DNA from: JAANXG01 sp049583715
GTDB taxonomy: Bacteria > Pseudomonadota > Gammaproteobacteria > Arenicellales > JAANXG01
Direction: 5' to 3'
DNA: 64,000 nucleotides
Assembly: GCA_049583715.1 (NCBI GenBank)
Contig: JBAUWJ010000279.1
Location: forward strand, 1 to 64,000
Part shown: positions 51,410 through 60,775 of the stretch, in pieces
How positions within the stretch are numbered: position 1 is the first letter of the stretch
Layout: each line of letters begins with the position of its first letter
Made by a program: the position numbers and the translations under genes
Notes under the pieces: model-generated
What the model was told of the DNA's origin: nothing
Databases searched by the model: none
Seen by the model: the letters and a program-made list of their open reading frames with translations, nothing else

Positions 51410-53130
51410 GCGGAGGCCGCCTGCTCCATTGCCGCAACGGAGCCGAGATGCCGGAACAGGCTTTCGACCTCTTCGACTTCCCGGCGTATGCGCTCGCCGC
51501 TCCACCCCAGCTCGCGCCCGAGGACCTGCGCACTGCGCTCTATCGCCGCGCGGCCGGGATGGCCTCCCGTGCCCAGGTCCGTGCGCCGGAAGACGACGTC
51601 CGAAAGCTTGACGGCCATCTCTTCACGAGCTGCGTAAATTACCTCTTCCTCCACGACATGACTGCCCGCCAGGAGGCGTGCCGCCGACCCGGCAGGGTTC
51701 CCTGCGGCCAGCACCCGCTCGGAGGCTATCCCATGATTTCGCGCCAGTGCGTCGCGCGTTGGAAGCGGCAGGGCCGGCCAGCGGGCCTGGATATCCGCCA
51801 GGAGATCCTCGAAACGCCCAAACCCGCTTCCGTACACATCGGTGATGTGGGTCTTCGACGCCACCCGGCCCGTGCCCAGCTTTGCCACCACCATGTCGAC
51901 GGCCCTCTTCGCGTCGCTGCGGGCCATGGTATACCGGATCCCGATCAGCGAAACCAGATTGTCGATGCCATGGGTGGTCTGGTGGTCCACGAGCCGTGAA
52001 CGCTTGCCGTAGCTCAGATTTCTGGCGTCCGCCTGCCTGTCTCCGAACAGCACCAGGCCGGCGTTCCACTGCGTGACGTCTTCGAGTGAGAGATCCAGAG
52101 GCGGGTAAGCCCCGTTGATCTCGTCAATGAAACGAGCGAGGTCCTCCCGGGACACCGTGACCGCGTCCGGGTCGCCCCGGTAAACAACGTGCCAGACGCC
52201 GATGATGCTGTACTCGCGCCAAGGCACGATGAACAGGTGGCGTGCCTGGCGGCTCAACAGCGCATCGGGATCCCGGTTTCGCGCCTGGACCGCCAGGGTA
52301 TACGGGGAATCGAGGCGACGGCGCACGATGAAATAAGCGTCGCGCGAAAACGTGCTCGCCGGCGTCAGCGGCGTTGGGAGGCTTCTCGACAGAAGCCGCT
52401 CGGCCCACGGTCCCGCCGCGTTGATGAATGCGCGCCCGCGGATCACGAGCTCCGCACCACTCAGCTTGTCCCGCGCCTTCACCGCCTTGACGGAGCCGCC
52501 GGCACGCTCGAGGCCGGCGGCCTCCACGTAGTTCGCCGCATCCAGCCCGGCCGCGCACGCCGCCCGCAGGAACGCCATGGCGAGCCGCGGCGGGCTGTAC
52601 ATCTGGGCATCGTGGAACAACACCCCGCCGGTCAGACCCGGATCGTCGAAACCGTCGAAATGCTCCAGGAGCTCGGACCGGGAGAGTTTGCGGGCGGCGG
52701 GGATCCTCCGCGAGGGATCATGAATGCCGCGGTTGCGATCCAGTGTCAATGCGTCGTAGGCCAGCGTGGCGGCGCGGAGAATCTCCTTGCCGTTCCTGCC
52801 GTGCCCGAACGTCGGGACCACGATGGGCAGCGGCGTGACCAAGTGGGGCGCAATCCGCAGCAGGATGCTGCGTTCGCGGGCGGACTCGCGCAGCCTGACG
52901 AGATCTCCGTGCTGCAGGTAGCGTATGCCGCCGTGCACCATCTTGTAGCAATTGGCGGACGCGGCGCCGGCGAAATCGCCGCGCTCGATCAGCGCCACCT
53001 TGAACCCCCGCAACACGGCGTCCCATGCCGCGCAGATTCCGAAAATGCCGCCGCCGATCACTACCACGTCGTAGCTGGTCGACGACAATGCGTCGAGGTC
53101 CCTCTTCATGGGCTCATAGACGCCGGCCAT
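51406..53130 (-). CDS. FAD-dependent glycerol-3-phosphate dehydrogenase-like oxidoreductase
   Basis: A 574-residue member of the GlpD/DAO superfamily: VVVIGGGIFGICAAWDA as FAD motif near 25, SANCYKMVHGGIRYLQHGD, which matches the GlpD active-site segment, FINAAGPWAERLL, and a C-terminal helical domain (VVEEEVIYAAREEMAVKLSDVVFRRTDLG) as in GlpD. It may oxidise glycerol-3-phosphate or a related polyol phosphate. Its place among glycan genes, coupled by ATGA to the epimerase, is unusual for GlpD. ATG 53130 is chosen; ATG 53109 is possible. Confidence 0.85.
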   Translation of the reverse strand: MAGVYEPMKRDLDALSSTSYDVVVIGGGIFGICAAWDAVLRGFKVALIERGDFAGAASANCYKMVHGGIRYLQHGDLVRLRESARERSILLRIAPHLVTPLPIVVPTFGHGRNGKEILRAATLAYDALTLDRNRGIHDPSRRIPAARKLSRSELLEHFDGFDDPGLTGGVLFHDAQMYSPPRLAMAFLRAACAAGLDAANYVEAAGLERAGGSVKAVKARDKLSGAELVIRGRAFINAAGPWAERLLSRSLPTPLTPASTFSRDAYFIVRRRLDSPYTLAVQARNRDPDALLSRQARHLFIVPWREYSIIGVWHVVYRGDPDAVTVSREDLARFIDEINGAYPPLDLSLEDVTQWNAGLVLFGDRQADARNLSYGKRSRLVDHQTTHGIDNLVSLIGIRYTMARSDAKRAVDMVVAKLGTGRVASKTHITDVYGSGFGRFEDLLADIQARWPALPLPTRDALARNHGIASERVLAAGNPAGSAARLLAGSHVVEEEVIYAAREEMAVKLSDVVFRRTDLGTGGHPGRAAIERSAQVLGRELGWSGERIRREVEEVESLFRHLGSVAAMEQAASA

Positions 53131-53294
53131 GTGACTCAAATGGATTCGGGGAGGCTGTTAAAGGCGCGGTATCATAACGGCAAACGGATCGAAACGCACG
53201 CGAACCCGGGCCAAAGAGGGAGACGCACCCGCGTGCACGGCATCATCGACCGGCATCGAGACCGCCGTTCAATGGCGGATCCGCGAATGGGGCC

Positions 53295-54863
53295 TCAGTG
53301 CGGTTGTCTCCCCTCGAAGATGAGCACCCGGTCGCCGTCCTTGTTCCAGAAGGTCTTCACCGGGTCCCGATGCAGCTTGTACGCGACGTACTGCGCCCGC
53401 TCCGGGTCGTTGTGGGAAACATTCAGCGCCAGATAGTCATAGTGGCGCCACCGGCCGCTCCAGATCTCGTGCATCGCCTCGTCCCACGAGTACGCGGCGC
53501 CGCTGCGAAATGCCGACTCGGCACCCGCGTAATAGATCACCCGGCGCTCGTTGCTGTAGAGATTCGATCCCGTGCTCATGTGCGCCCGCAGCCAGAGCCC
53601 GGCTTCCCTCAGATAGTACTTGTTGGTGTCTATGGAAAGTCCCTTGATACCCGCTGCAAGGACGAGCAACGCCAGGGCCGGAGCCAGCCATCGAACGTGC
53701 CTCCGAGCACCCGCCGAGGAGAAGGAGCTCCACAGTCTCTCCAGGGTGAATGGGACACATGCCAGCAAGGTGAGCCCGAGGGCGAACGGATACCGATCCG
53801 TCAGGAAGAAGTTGATGAATGCGAATCCGCACAGGTATCCAAGGTTGATCGCGACCACGGCCCACCAGTAGCCGTCGACCCGGCGGCACGGGAAGAGCCG
53901 GCCCCCGGCAAGGCCATAGCCCACGAGAATGGAATACGTCACCGAGGTCGCCCTCACAATCTTGACGACCACCATCCACCCCAGGGTGATCAGAAACGTC
54001 GGCCAGGCGACCAGGAAGGAAATGTGCCCGGGGAATTCCCGGCCGAGCGCCTCCAGCCTCGAGGTCACGTCCCGACCCACGCCAACCCAACCCGCATACA
54101 GCCGCTCCGTCAAAGTCGACGCTGCGCTGCTCGAGTCGGGCACGTGCTGCCAGAACACGGCCGAGCCTATCATGAGCGCGCCCACTGTTGCCGCGGCGGC
54201 CACCACCACCCATCGGACGGCCCCGCGCGTTCGGGCCGCGACCAGCGAAAATGGCAACAGCACCAGAAACGCGAGTCCCTCGACGCGAAACAAGGCGGCC
54301 AGCGTCGTCGCCGCGGCCCATAGCACCAGGGATGATGTGGCTCCCGAGCGCACGTGGGAAAAGAAATACGCGAGTCCCCACAGGTAAAACGCCCAGAACC
54401 CGATGTCACGAATGACGAAAGATCGGTATTCGTTGAGACTGGGGTGCAAAAGGAGGACGATGGCGCCGAGAACGAGCACGCGCCCTTCACCGCCAAGCGC
54501 CTGGAGAAGCGCCAGGAAGCCCCAGACCAGAAGCACGTACAGCGCGGCATTCACGCCGTAGGCGGCCTGAGCCGCCGTCAGGCCCGTGACCTTGGCGGTT
54601 GCGGCCGTCACCATGGAATAGAAAGGCCATTTGTAGACCTCGAATCCCTGGTGCCACTCGCCGCCCAGGAAATACCCGGCGGCGCGGACGTACTGCGTGC
54701 CGTCGTTGTTGATGATGGGGTCGGCGTGCCATGCCCAGAGGGACAGCAGTATGCTGGCAAGAGCGGCGGCCGCGCACAGCCAGGGCCGCTGCACCAGGAC
54801 TCGGTGGGGGTCCCGGGACACCCTGGCCGCGGGCGTGCTCAGAGAAACAGGAACAACCGCCAC
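53295..54863 (-). CDS. Polytopic membrane protein, GT-C glycosyltransferase-like
   Basis: A 522-residue integral membrane protein with about ten predicted helices. An acidic motif DPIINNDGTQYVRAAGYFLGG after the first helix resembles the first periplasmic loop of GT-C (GT39/GT83-type) glycosyltransferases, where acidic residues bind the polyprenyl-phosphate sugar. The C-terminal 120 residues are periplasmic (ALNVSHNDPERAQYVAYKL). A GTG start at 54863 overlaps the preceding gene by 25 nt; a later start cannot be ruled out. It would use a lipid-linked sugar, perhaps made by the HAD-UbiA enzyme (inference). Confidence 0.6.
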   Translation of the reverse strand: MAVVPVSLSTPAARVSRDPHRVLVQRPWLCAAAALASILLSLWAWHADPIINNDGTQYVRAAGYFLGGEWHQGFEVYKWPFYSMVTAATAKVTGLTAAQAAYGVNAALYVLLVWGFLALLQALGGEGRVLVLGAIVLLLHPSLNEYRSFVIRDIGFWAFYLWGLAYFFSHVRSGATSSLVLWAAATTLAALFRVEGLAFLVLLPFSLVAARTRGAVRWVVVAAAATVGALMIGSAVFWQHVPDSSSAASTLTERLYAGWVGVGRDVTSRLEALGREFPGHISFLVAWPTFLITLGWMVVVKIVRATSVTYSILVGYGLAGGRLFPCRRVDGYWWAVVAINLGYLCGFAFINFFLTDRYPFALGLTLLACVPFTLERLWSSFSSAGARRHVRWLAPALALLVLAAGIKGLSIDTNKYYLREAGLWLRAHMSTGSNLYSNERRVIYYAGAESAFRSGAAYSWDEAMHEIWSGRWRHYDYLALNVSHNDPERAQYVAYKLHRDPVKTFWNKDGDRVLIFEGRQPH

Positions 54864-57016
54864 AGCGCAACCGCCGCGTAAGCATAGTAGGCGAACCTGA
54901 TGCCCCTCGGTGCCCTCAGGACGACGCCGAGCAGCACCATGTTGGCCAGGACCAGCACGCCCATCGGTTGGTGATACACGATATCGGGAGGATGACGTCC
55001 GTAGTGCGCGAGTATCACGGCGACCATGGTCGCCACCGACATCCAGAGCAGGAAGCCGGTTCTATCGGGAGCCGTGTGTTCCACACCCGCGGGCTCCACG
55101 GTGTCCTGGGCGCTCCGACGGCGCAGGGCATAGACCCAGGCCACCACGGCAAACAGGGCGCCGGGATAAAGCACGTACGCCAGGAAGTTGAACTCCTCCT
55201 TGTCCCACTCCCTCAGAAGCCCGCGCAAGCCACGCTTGTGCAACGCAGCCTGAAACGTCGGGAGCTGCCCGAGTCGAAACGAGGTTTCGAGGTTGCTCAA
55301 GCGCCTAGAGTACTGTTGCTGAACAGTGGTGTGCTCGATGAACAGCCGGGCCGACGCCGCGAGTCCTCTCGGCGACGAGTACCCGTCGAGAAAATGGGTC
55401 TTGATCTCCGTGTACTCCTCGTTGAAGTAGAGATGCTTCACGACGGCCCAGGGCGCGATCGCGGCCGCGAACACGAGGACCAGCACCATGGGCCCGGCCA
55501 GTGCTCGAATCGACAGGAATCCCCGTTCCCGGAATCCCCGCCAGAGCGCCCACAGGTAGAAGAACGGGATCCCGAGGACGGCGCCCGCGTGAAGGTTGGC
55601 GCCAAGCCCGAACAACAGCCCGGATCTCGCCCACCCTCCCGCCGATACCCGTCTGCGGAGAAGGTAGTACAGGCCGCTCAGAAACAATGCGCCGGCGCTC
55701 ATCTTGAACCAGGTGATCAGGTAGTTGCCGATCATGAACGCATTCGCGCTCACCAGCATCAGCAGGAGGAAAGTGTTCGAGACACCCAGGAATCGACGGG
55801 CGATGGCGGCTGCCGGGAACACGATCATCAGGTTCATCGCCACTCCCAGCATTGTGTAGACGAAATAGGAACCCGCCAGAGTGCTCGACAGTGGAGCCAC
55901 TATGGATCGTATCGCACCGTAGACGATCCCGGGGAGCATTTCCCTGTCCGCGACGCCGTAGATGAGCTGACCACCGCCGTAGTATTTCTCAAAGGGGGTA
56001 TTGTCGGCGATGGCCAAGCCGTTGACGTATTGCAGCATTCCGTCGTGGGCGAAGAAGGCACCGAAAGTCTTCGGCCCCGCGACATGCCTGAAATACATGT
56101 TTTGAAGGGGCAGGTTCGCGTCATGGACCAGAATCACACACAGTGCCAGCAGCAGCACCATGTAGGCGGCGACCTCCTGCCAGGAGCCGCGCACCAGCCC
56201 TGCCACGTCTCCCCAGGCGCGCCTCCTCGAGATTTCCATTAGAAGGATCGACAGGAGTCCAGCGGCGAAAACCAGCGTATACAGGTGGGCCCGGGACGGT
56301 GACTGGCCCAGCGCCAGCACACCGGTCAGGCACAGATAAACGACGATGTAGAACACAAGGGAGCCGGCGAAGACCCACACCTGGAGCCCCGATTCCGAGA
56401 GCGCGCGCCGGCGCAGGAGCACATAGAGCAGAGCGCCGGGAAGAAGCAACAGAACCGCGACGCCCAGGGTGATCGCATAGGGCCACGCCCGGTAGTCCCA
56501 CGGACCCAGCGGCCGCACTTTGATCGATTCGAGCACGGCATCGCCACGTTCGTTGCGGCTCCGGAAGGTCAGCCGAATCCGGCCATAGTTGCCGTCGGGT
56601 ATTCGTGCGTAGTACACGGTGCCGGCGCGGTTAGGCACATCGACATTGATCCGCGCCCGTCCCAGGAACCGTTGGCCCCGCGGGGCGAAATCGACGAGGA
56701 AGTAACGGAAGTTGTCCAGACGCCGGAAACGGAATTCGAGCTTCTCGCCGCTCACACGGCGAGGGAAAGGTATGACGAAACCGGCGTCCATATCCTGCGC
56801 CTGGATCCGGGCGCCTCCGTCGGGCAGGGGCGTATAGGCGTATACCCCATAGAAACCCGATGCCTTGGCCAGCGGCAGGCCATGGCTCGACGACTGGTCG
56901 GCGGCCATCGCGGGCGCGGCAGCAATGCCCGGCAGCAACCGTACCGCAGCGACCAGCACACAGAGCAGTACGATGACCGGACCACGACATCGAAGAGCGT
57001 GTACGCAAGTCTTCAT
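54839..57016 (-). CDS. Large polytopic membrane protein of unknown function in glycan cluster
   Basis: A 725-residue protein. An N-terminal signal or anchor (VIVLLCVLVAAVRLLPGIAAA) is followed by an exported beta-rich domain of about 130 residues (VYAYTPLPDGGARIQAQDMDAG, later GTVYYARIPDGNYGRIRLTF) and then about 13 membrane helices from residue 180 on. A periplasmic loop has NTPFEKYYGGGQLIYGVADRE. I do not recognise the family; the architecture is like large GT-C glycosyltransferases or polymerases. The 208-nt gap upstream (57017-57224) has a CGCCGG/CCGGCG hairpin and no gene. Confidence 0.6.
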   Translation of the reverse strand: MKTCVHALRCRGPVIVLLCVLVAAVRLLPGIAAAPAMAADQSSSHGLPLAKASGFYGVYAYTPLPDGGARIQAQDMDAGFVIPFPRRVSGEKLEFRFRRLDNFRYFLVDFAPRGQRFLGRARINVDVPNRAGTVYYARIPDGNYGRIRLTFRSRNERGDAVLESIKVRPLGPWDYRAWPYAITLGVAVLLLLPGALLYVLLRRRALSESGLQVWVFAGSLVFYIVVYLCLTGVLALGQSPSRAHLYTLVFAAGLLSILLMEISRRRAWGDVAGLVRGSWQEVAAYMVLLLALCVILVHDANLPLQNMYFRHVAGPKTFGAFFAHDGMLQYVNGLAIADNTPFEKYYGGGQLIYGVADREMLPGIVYGAIRSIVAPLSSTLAGSYFVYTMLGVAMNLMIVFPAAAIARRFLGVSNTFLLLMLVSANAFMIGNYLITWFKMSAGALFLSGLYYLLRRRVSAGGWARSGLLFGLGANLHAGAVLGIPFFYLWALWRGFRERGFLSIRALAGPMVLVLVFAAAIAPWAVVKHLYFNEEYTEIKTHFLDGYSSPRGLAASARLFIEHTTVQQQYSRRLSNLETSFRLGQLPTFQAALHKRGLRGLLREWDKEEFNFLAYVLYPGALFAVVAWVYALRRRSAQDTVEPAGVEHTAPDRTGFLLWMSVATMVAVILAHYGRHPPDIVYHQPMGVLVLANMVLLGVVLRAPRGIRFAYYAYAAVALWRLFLFL

Positions 57017-57224
57017 GAATTACCCCAAGACAAGGGATCGGTCCGGCAGAGAAAGAAGGTACGAACAAGGGAAGCGTTCGTCGGCGCCTCGACGCCGGCT
57101 TGCGAGCCCGGCGAGCGAACAATTACCACATCAAGCAGGCCCGCGCAAATTGCCAGGGAGCGGCGCCTGGGCGAGAGCACCAACAATGAGCGGCCTCAAC
57201 TTCCGATACGGCCGTGCTCTGACC

Positions 57225-58211
57225 TCAACTTCGAGAGATCTGATGGACCGGTATATAGAGACTCGGCGTCCAATCATCCTCGTCGTCGAAGGTCAGTCGC
57301 ACCCGTTCCGCCTGAGGAGCCCCCCGCCGCCAGATGTAGATTTCTCTCCTGCCCCACATGGCACCGCCGATCAGTACCTTGCCGTCGAACACGACCCAGT
57401 GACCGTCGGCAGAAACCCTGGCGTCGTACGCATAGTATCGAAACAAGCTGTCGAGGCCCACGAGGAACTTGGAAGGGCCGATGGCGCCGCTTTCGAAATC
57501 GAAGGGCGCCGCGACAATCGGCCTGTCCGCTGTGCGGGCAGTGCTGAATATCTCCCTGCCATCGAAGGACCAGGAAGGCGCACAGTCTCCGCGCTTCATC
57601 TGTTCGTTGGCGAGGATCCGGCCTCTTCGAAGATCCACGACGAAGCTCGCGTGGCCGGGCCGCTCGCGGAACATCAGCAGGTATCGCCCCCGGGGATGCA
57701 GCTCGGCCGCCTGCGAGACGGGTTGACCGTTTCCCGGGGCTCTCCGTGCATCGAAAATCACCCGCGTCCCACCGTCGCCGAGATCGTGGAGCACGACCTG
57801 GTAGCCCCCTCCCACGATGGCGGTGACACCTTTTCCATCGCCTGTCCAGTCCGCCGTGTGAGCGTTTCGAAGCAGTCGCCGCCTGTGCGAGAAGTCCGCG
57901 TCCATCACCCAGATCTCCCGGCCCTGGCCGTAGACGATCCGTTCTCCGGCCGGGGACCAGCGCGGCCGGTCGGCCTTGACTCCCTCCGGGGTCAGCGCCC
58001 GCGGATCCCAATGGTCGAGGCGGGTGTGGTAGATACGCCCGCCGCCTACCCACAGCAGACGCGCCTGTGGCAGGCTCGCGCCGATTCGGCGGCGGGCTCT
58101 GCGGTCGTCGGGGGACATTCTCAGGGCAGCGGCACCGCTCTCGCCCGTTCGTCCCATCAGCACGGATGCCGCAGCGGCGCCGGCCAAACGTATGACTGTT
58201 CGCCGCCTCAT
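57225..58211 (-). CDS. Tat-exported beta-propeller (TolB/PD40-like) protein
   Basis: A 328-residue protein starting MRRRTVIRLAGAAAASVLMG, a plausible twin-arginine signal. The body is made of repeated blade motifs: PRWSPAGERIVYGQGREIWVMD, HTADWTGDGKGV, LHPRGRYLLMF, PSWSFDGREIFSTA and ARVSADGHWVVFDG, each with the SxDG turn typical of PD40/TolB propellers and oligogalacturonate-lyase relatives. It could bind or cleave a periplasmic polysaccharide; no catalytic residues can be named. The frame is complete, between the flippase-like gene (100 nt away) and the 725-residue membrane protein. Confidence 0.7.
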   Translation of the reverse strand: MRRRTVIRLAGAAAASVLMGRTGESGAAALRMSPDDRRARRRIGASLPQARLLWVGGGRIYHTRLDHWDPRALTPEGVKADRPRWSPAGERIVYGQGREIWVMDADFSHRRRLLRNAHTADWTGDGKGVTAIVGGGYQVVLHDLGDGGTRVIFDARRAPGNGQPVSQAAELHPRGRYLLMFRERPGHASFVVDLRRGRILANEQMKRGDCAPSWSFDGREIFSTARTADRPIVAAPFDFESGAIGPSKFLVGLDSLFRYYAYDARVSADGHWVVFDGKVLIGGAMWGRREIYIWRRGAPQAERVRLTFDDEDDWTPSLYIPVHQISRS

Positions 58212-58311
58212 GCCTTCAAATCGTTGCCGGGCCGGTCACTGCCCACACACACCCCGGTCCTCGCCCGGATCCTCGCTCCGCCACCGGTACGGCCCACTTC
58301 GGTTGGAGCCA

Positions 58312-59289
58312 TCAAGGTCCTCCCGCCGCCACCGTCGGACGGCCGATCTTTCCCCTCTCGATTACGTAGGCCAGCCACCACGGCAGCCACGATACAACCT
58401 GCAGAATCCGGCCTATCAGAGCGATCGCAATGGATGCCTCGGGCGGCACGCCGGCCAGCGACATCAAGGCGGCGAAAACGCCTTCGAACAGCCCGAGCCC
58501 GTTGATCGAGATCGGGAGCTGGGATACGAGCACCGCCAGAGGCAGCGCTCCGGCCACGTAAAGCAGTCCGACGTCGACTCCGAGTCCCCGTGCGATGATC
58601 CAGGCGAAGAGGATGGTGAGCATCTGCTCGGCCAGCGTCATCCCGAAGAACTTCACCAGACCTGCCCGGCCGCTTTCGTAGCTCATGTATGTCGAGTGGA
58701 CGTCCCGTATCCGCTTGAACACGCCCATGTGCTGCAGCCTGGAAAAAAGCCTGTCGTGAAGAAGCTCGTAAGGTTTATGACTGAAGGACGCCGCAAACAG
58801 CATCGCCGCCCCCAGCAGCACGAGGCCACCCATCCACAGCACGCCCTGAAGCTGTGGGCCGAGACTGGTGAGCTGCGACAGCAGGACGACTCCGACGAGG
58901 CCGAGAACGAGGGCCGACAGGAACCCGATCATCCTCTCTATCACGATGGACGCCACCACCTCCTTATAATCGAGCCCCGCCCGTGACGTGCAGACCGCAC
59001 GGATCACATCGGATCCGATGGTCGAGGGTAGAAAGGAGCTCCATATCATGGCGGCACAGTAGATCTTCATACCCTTGAAGAGCGGCAGCAACACCCCCCG
59101 ACCCTTGAGCAGCCACACCCACTTGAAGGTCATCAAGGCGCGGTCCGCAGTGCTCACGGCCACGGCCAGTATCACGTAGCGGACGTCGATCCCCGCCATG
59201 ACACGAAGCAGCTTGTCGATTCCCCCGAACATCCAAACGATGCCGGCGAGCAAACCCAGGGAAATCAACAGCTTGATTACGAGGCTCAT
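58312..59289 (-). CDS. Lysylphosphatidylglycerol-synthase-TM (AglD-like) flippase-family protein, first copy
   Basis: A 325-residue protein with about eight helices of the LPG_synthase_TM family: MFGGIDKLLRVMAGIDVRYV, LPSTIGSDVIRAVCTSRAGLDYKEVVASIVIERMIGF and LPISINGLGLFEGVFAAL are its hallmarks. Members flank glycan and lipid-linked sugar genes and are proposed to flip polar lipids. The ATG at 59289 is used; a GTG 27 nt upstream is open. It starts 37 nt after the HAD-UbiA stop. A second copy is at 62.7 kb. Confidence 0.88.
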   Translation of the reverse strand: MSLVIKLLISLGLLAGIVWMFGGIDKLLRVMAGIDVRYVILAVAVSTADRALMTFKWVWLLKGRGVLLPLFKGMKIYCAAMIWSSFLPSTIGSDVIRAVCTSRAGLDYKEVVASIVIERMIGFLSALVLGLVGVVLLSQLTSLGPQLQGVLWMGGLVLLGAAMLFAASFSHKPYELLHDRLFSRLQHMGVFKRIRDVHSTYMSYESGRAGLVKFFGMTLAEQMLTILFAWIIARGLGVDVGLLYVAGALPLAVLVSQLPISINGLGLFEGVFAALMSLAGVPPEASIAIALIGRILQVVSWLPWWLAYVIERGKIGRPTVAAGGP

Positions 59290-59326
59290 GACCTTCCGCC
59301 GATCACGCGCTCCCACGGCAAGGGGT

Positions 59327-60775
59327 CTACAGGGCGGCCACGAACAGCACGGCCGCCGCGGCGACCACGACCCAGGTTACCGGATCGCGCACGGCGAAGA
59401 CCAGCGGATCATCGTGCATCCGGTCCCGGATGGTAGCCAGCCACAGGCTGCACTGCCAGAACAGGATGAGCGGCACGACCAGCAGCAGGGACGAGGGCCG
59501 GGAATAGAGCTGGTGCACGTCCGGGCTCGTGGTGTAGAGGCCGAAGACCACGGCCGCGGTGACGCTGCAGGCGATTCCGAGCGGCAGCAGCAACTGCTCG
59601 TCGCCGGTGCGATATCCCCGCCCCGCGGCGACGGTCTTCCCGCTGGCACCCAAGGCGCGCACCTCCGTAACCCGCTTCATTACCGCCAGCGCGAAGAACA
59701 GGAACAGCGCAAAGCCGATCAACCAGTAGGACAGATGAATCCCCGTCGCCACACCGCCGGCCAGGATCCGGGTGCTGTAAAGAACGGTCAGAGTCAGGAT
59801 ATCGAGCAAGGCGATGCGCTTGAGCACGATGGAGTACAGCGTGGTGAGGATGAAGTACCCGAGGAGCACGACCGCGACCCTCGAAGAGAGCAGCAAGCTG
59901 ACCGCCCCACCGGCGAGCAGCAGCGCCGGAAACAGCGACCAGGCCAGGAGCTGCGGAACCGAGCCGGACGCGATGGGCCGGTGCCGCTTCCGCGGATGGA
60001 CGCGATCGTATTCGACGTCGAGCAGATCGTTGAGCACGTAAGCCGACGACGCGATCAGGCAGAAGGCGACGAACACAGCGACCGTGTGCAGTACGACGCC
60101 GCTTTCCGCCCATCGGTGTCCTGCCACCACCGGCAGAAACACCAGTCCGTTCTTCAGCCACTGGTGGGGACGGACCAGATGTACCAGGGCCGCTACCGAG
60201 GACCTCACGGGCGCCGCCCCCGGCAGCGGCTCGACCGCTCCGCCCCCCGCGCCGGCCCGGCGTGCCAGCCGTTCCGCGTACGGACCGACCGTCCACGCCC
60301 GCCTGGCTGCCGCGAACAAAGGCATGTCGGCGTCGGAATCCCCTATGTAGTCGAAACCATCCGGAGCCTCGTCCAGAAGAACGGCGCGCTTACGCGCCCC
60401 CTTGACGTTGTCGTGATCGGTGGTCGCGATGACTCGATCAAAAAGCCCGAGGTGCCCCGCAACGATGTCGGCCAGACTCCGGTGCGACGCCGTCGCGAGC
60501 CATATGGGCCGGCCGCGCGCGTGCTCGGCGCGAAGAAATTCAACGACAGTCTCGTTCCACGGCAGGGAGGCCGGATCGATTTCGGCCTCCCTCGCTACGC
60601 GGGCCTTCAGGGCCGCACGGCCCCGCAACAGTGCGAACAGCAGCCCGGGAAGCCGCCAGGGACGCTGCCGCAGTATCTGGAGCACACCCTCCGACAGGAG
60701 ATCCGCACGGATGAGGGTGCCGTCCAGATCGGTGACTAGAGGTCTCGTACTCTCGCTGAACGTGTCGCGCGTCAC
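59327..60775 (-). CDS. HAD phosphatase fused to UbiA-family (decaprenyl-phosphate phosphoribosyltransferase-like) prenyltransferase
   Basis: A 482-residue fusion. Residues about 1-200 are a HAD phosphatase with motif I DLDGTL, motif II ATASHRS, a basic KGARKR region and motif IV GDSDAD. From about 205 the protein is a UbiA-fold membrane enzyme with RPHQWLKNGLVFLP, the first Asp motif NDLLDVEYDRVHPRKRHRPIASG and the second region TLYSIVLKRIALLDIL, nearest in pattern to the DPPR synthase group that moves 5-phosphoribose to polyprenyl phosphate. The GTG start at 60775 overlaps the asnB stop (GTGA). Fused domains suggest transfer and dephosphorylation in one protein (inference). Confidence 0.85.
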   Translation of the reverse strand: MTRDTFSESTRPLVTDLDGTLIRADLLSEGVLQILRQRPWRLPGLLFALLRGRAALKARVAREAEIDPASLPWNETVVEFLRAEHARGRPIWLATASHRSLADIVAGHLGLFDRVIATTDHDNVKGARKRAVLLDEAPDGFDYIGDSDADMPLFAAARRAWTVGPYAERLARRAGAGGGAVEPLPGAAPVRSSVAALVHLVRPHQWLKNGLVFLPVVAGHRWAESGVVLHTVAVFVAFCLIASSAYVLNDLLDVEYDRVHPRKRHRPIASGSVPQLLAWSLFPALLLAGGAVSLLLSSRVAVVLLGYFILTTLYSIVLKRIALLDILTLTVLYSTRILAGGVATGIHLSYWLIGFALFLFFALAVMKRVTEVRALGASGKTVAAGRGYRTGDEQLLLPLGIACSVTAAVVFGLYTTSPDVHQLYSRPSSLLLVVPLILFWQCSLWLATIRDRMHDDPLVFAVRDPVTWVVVAAAAVLFVAAL

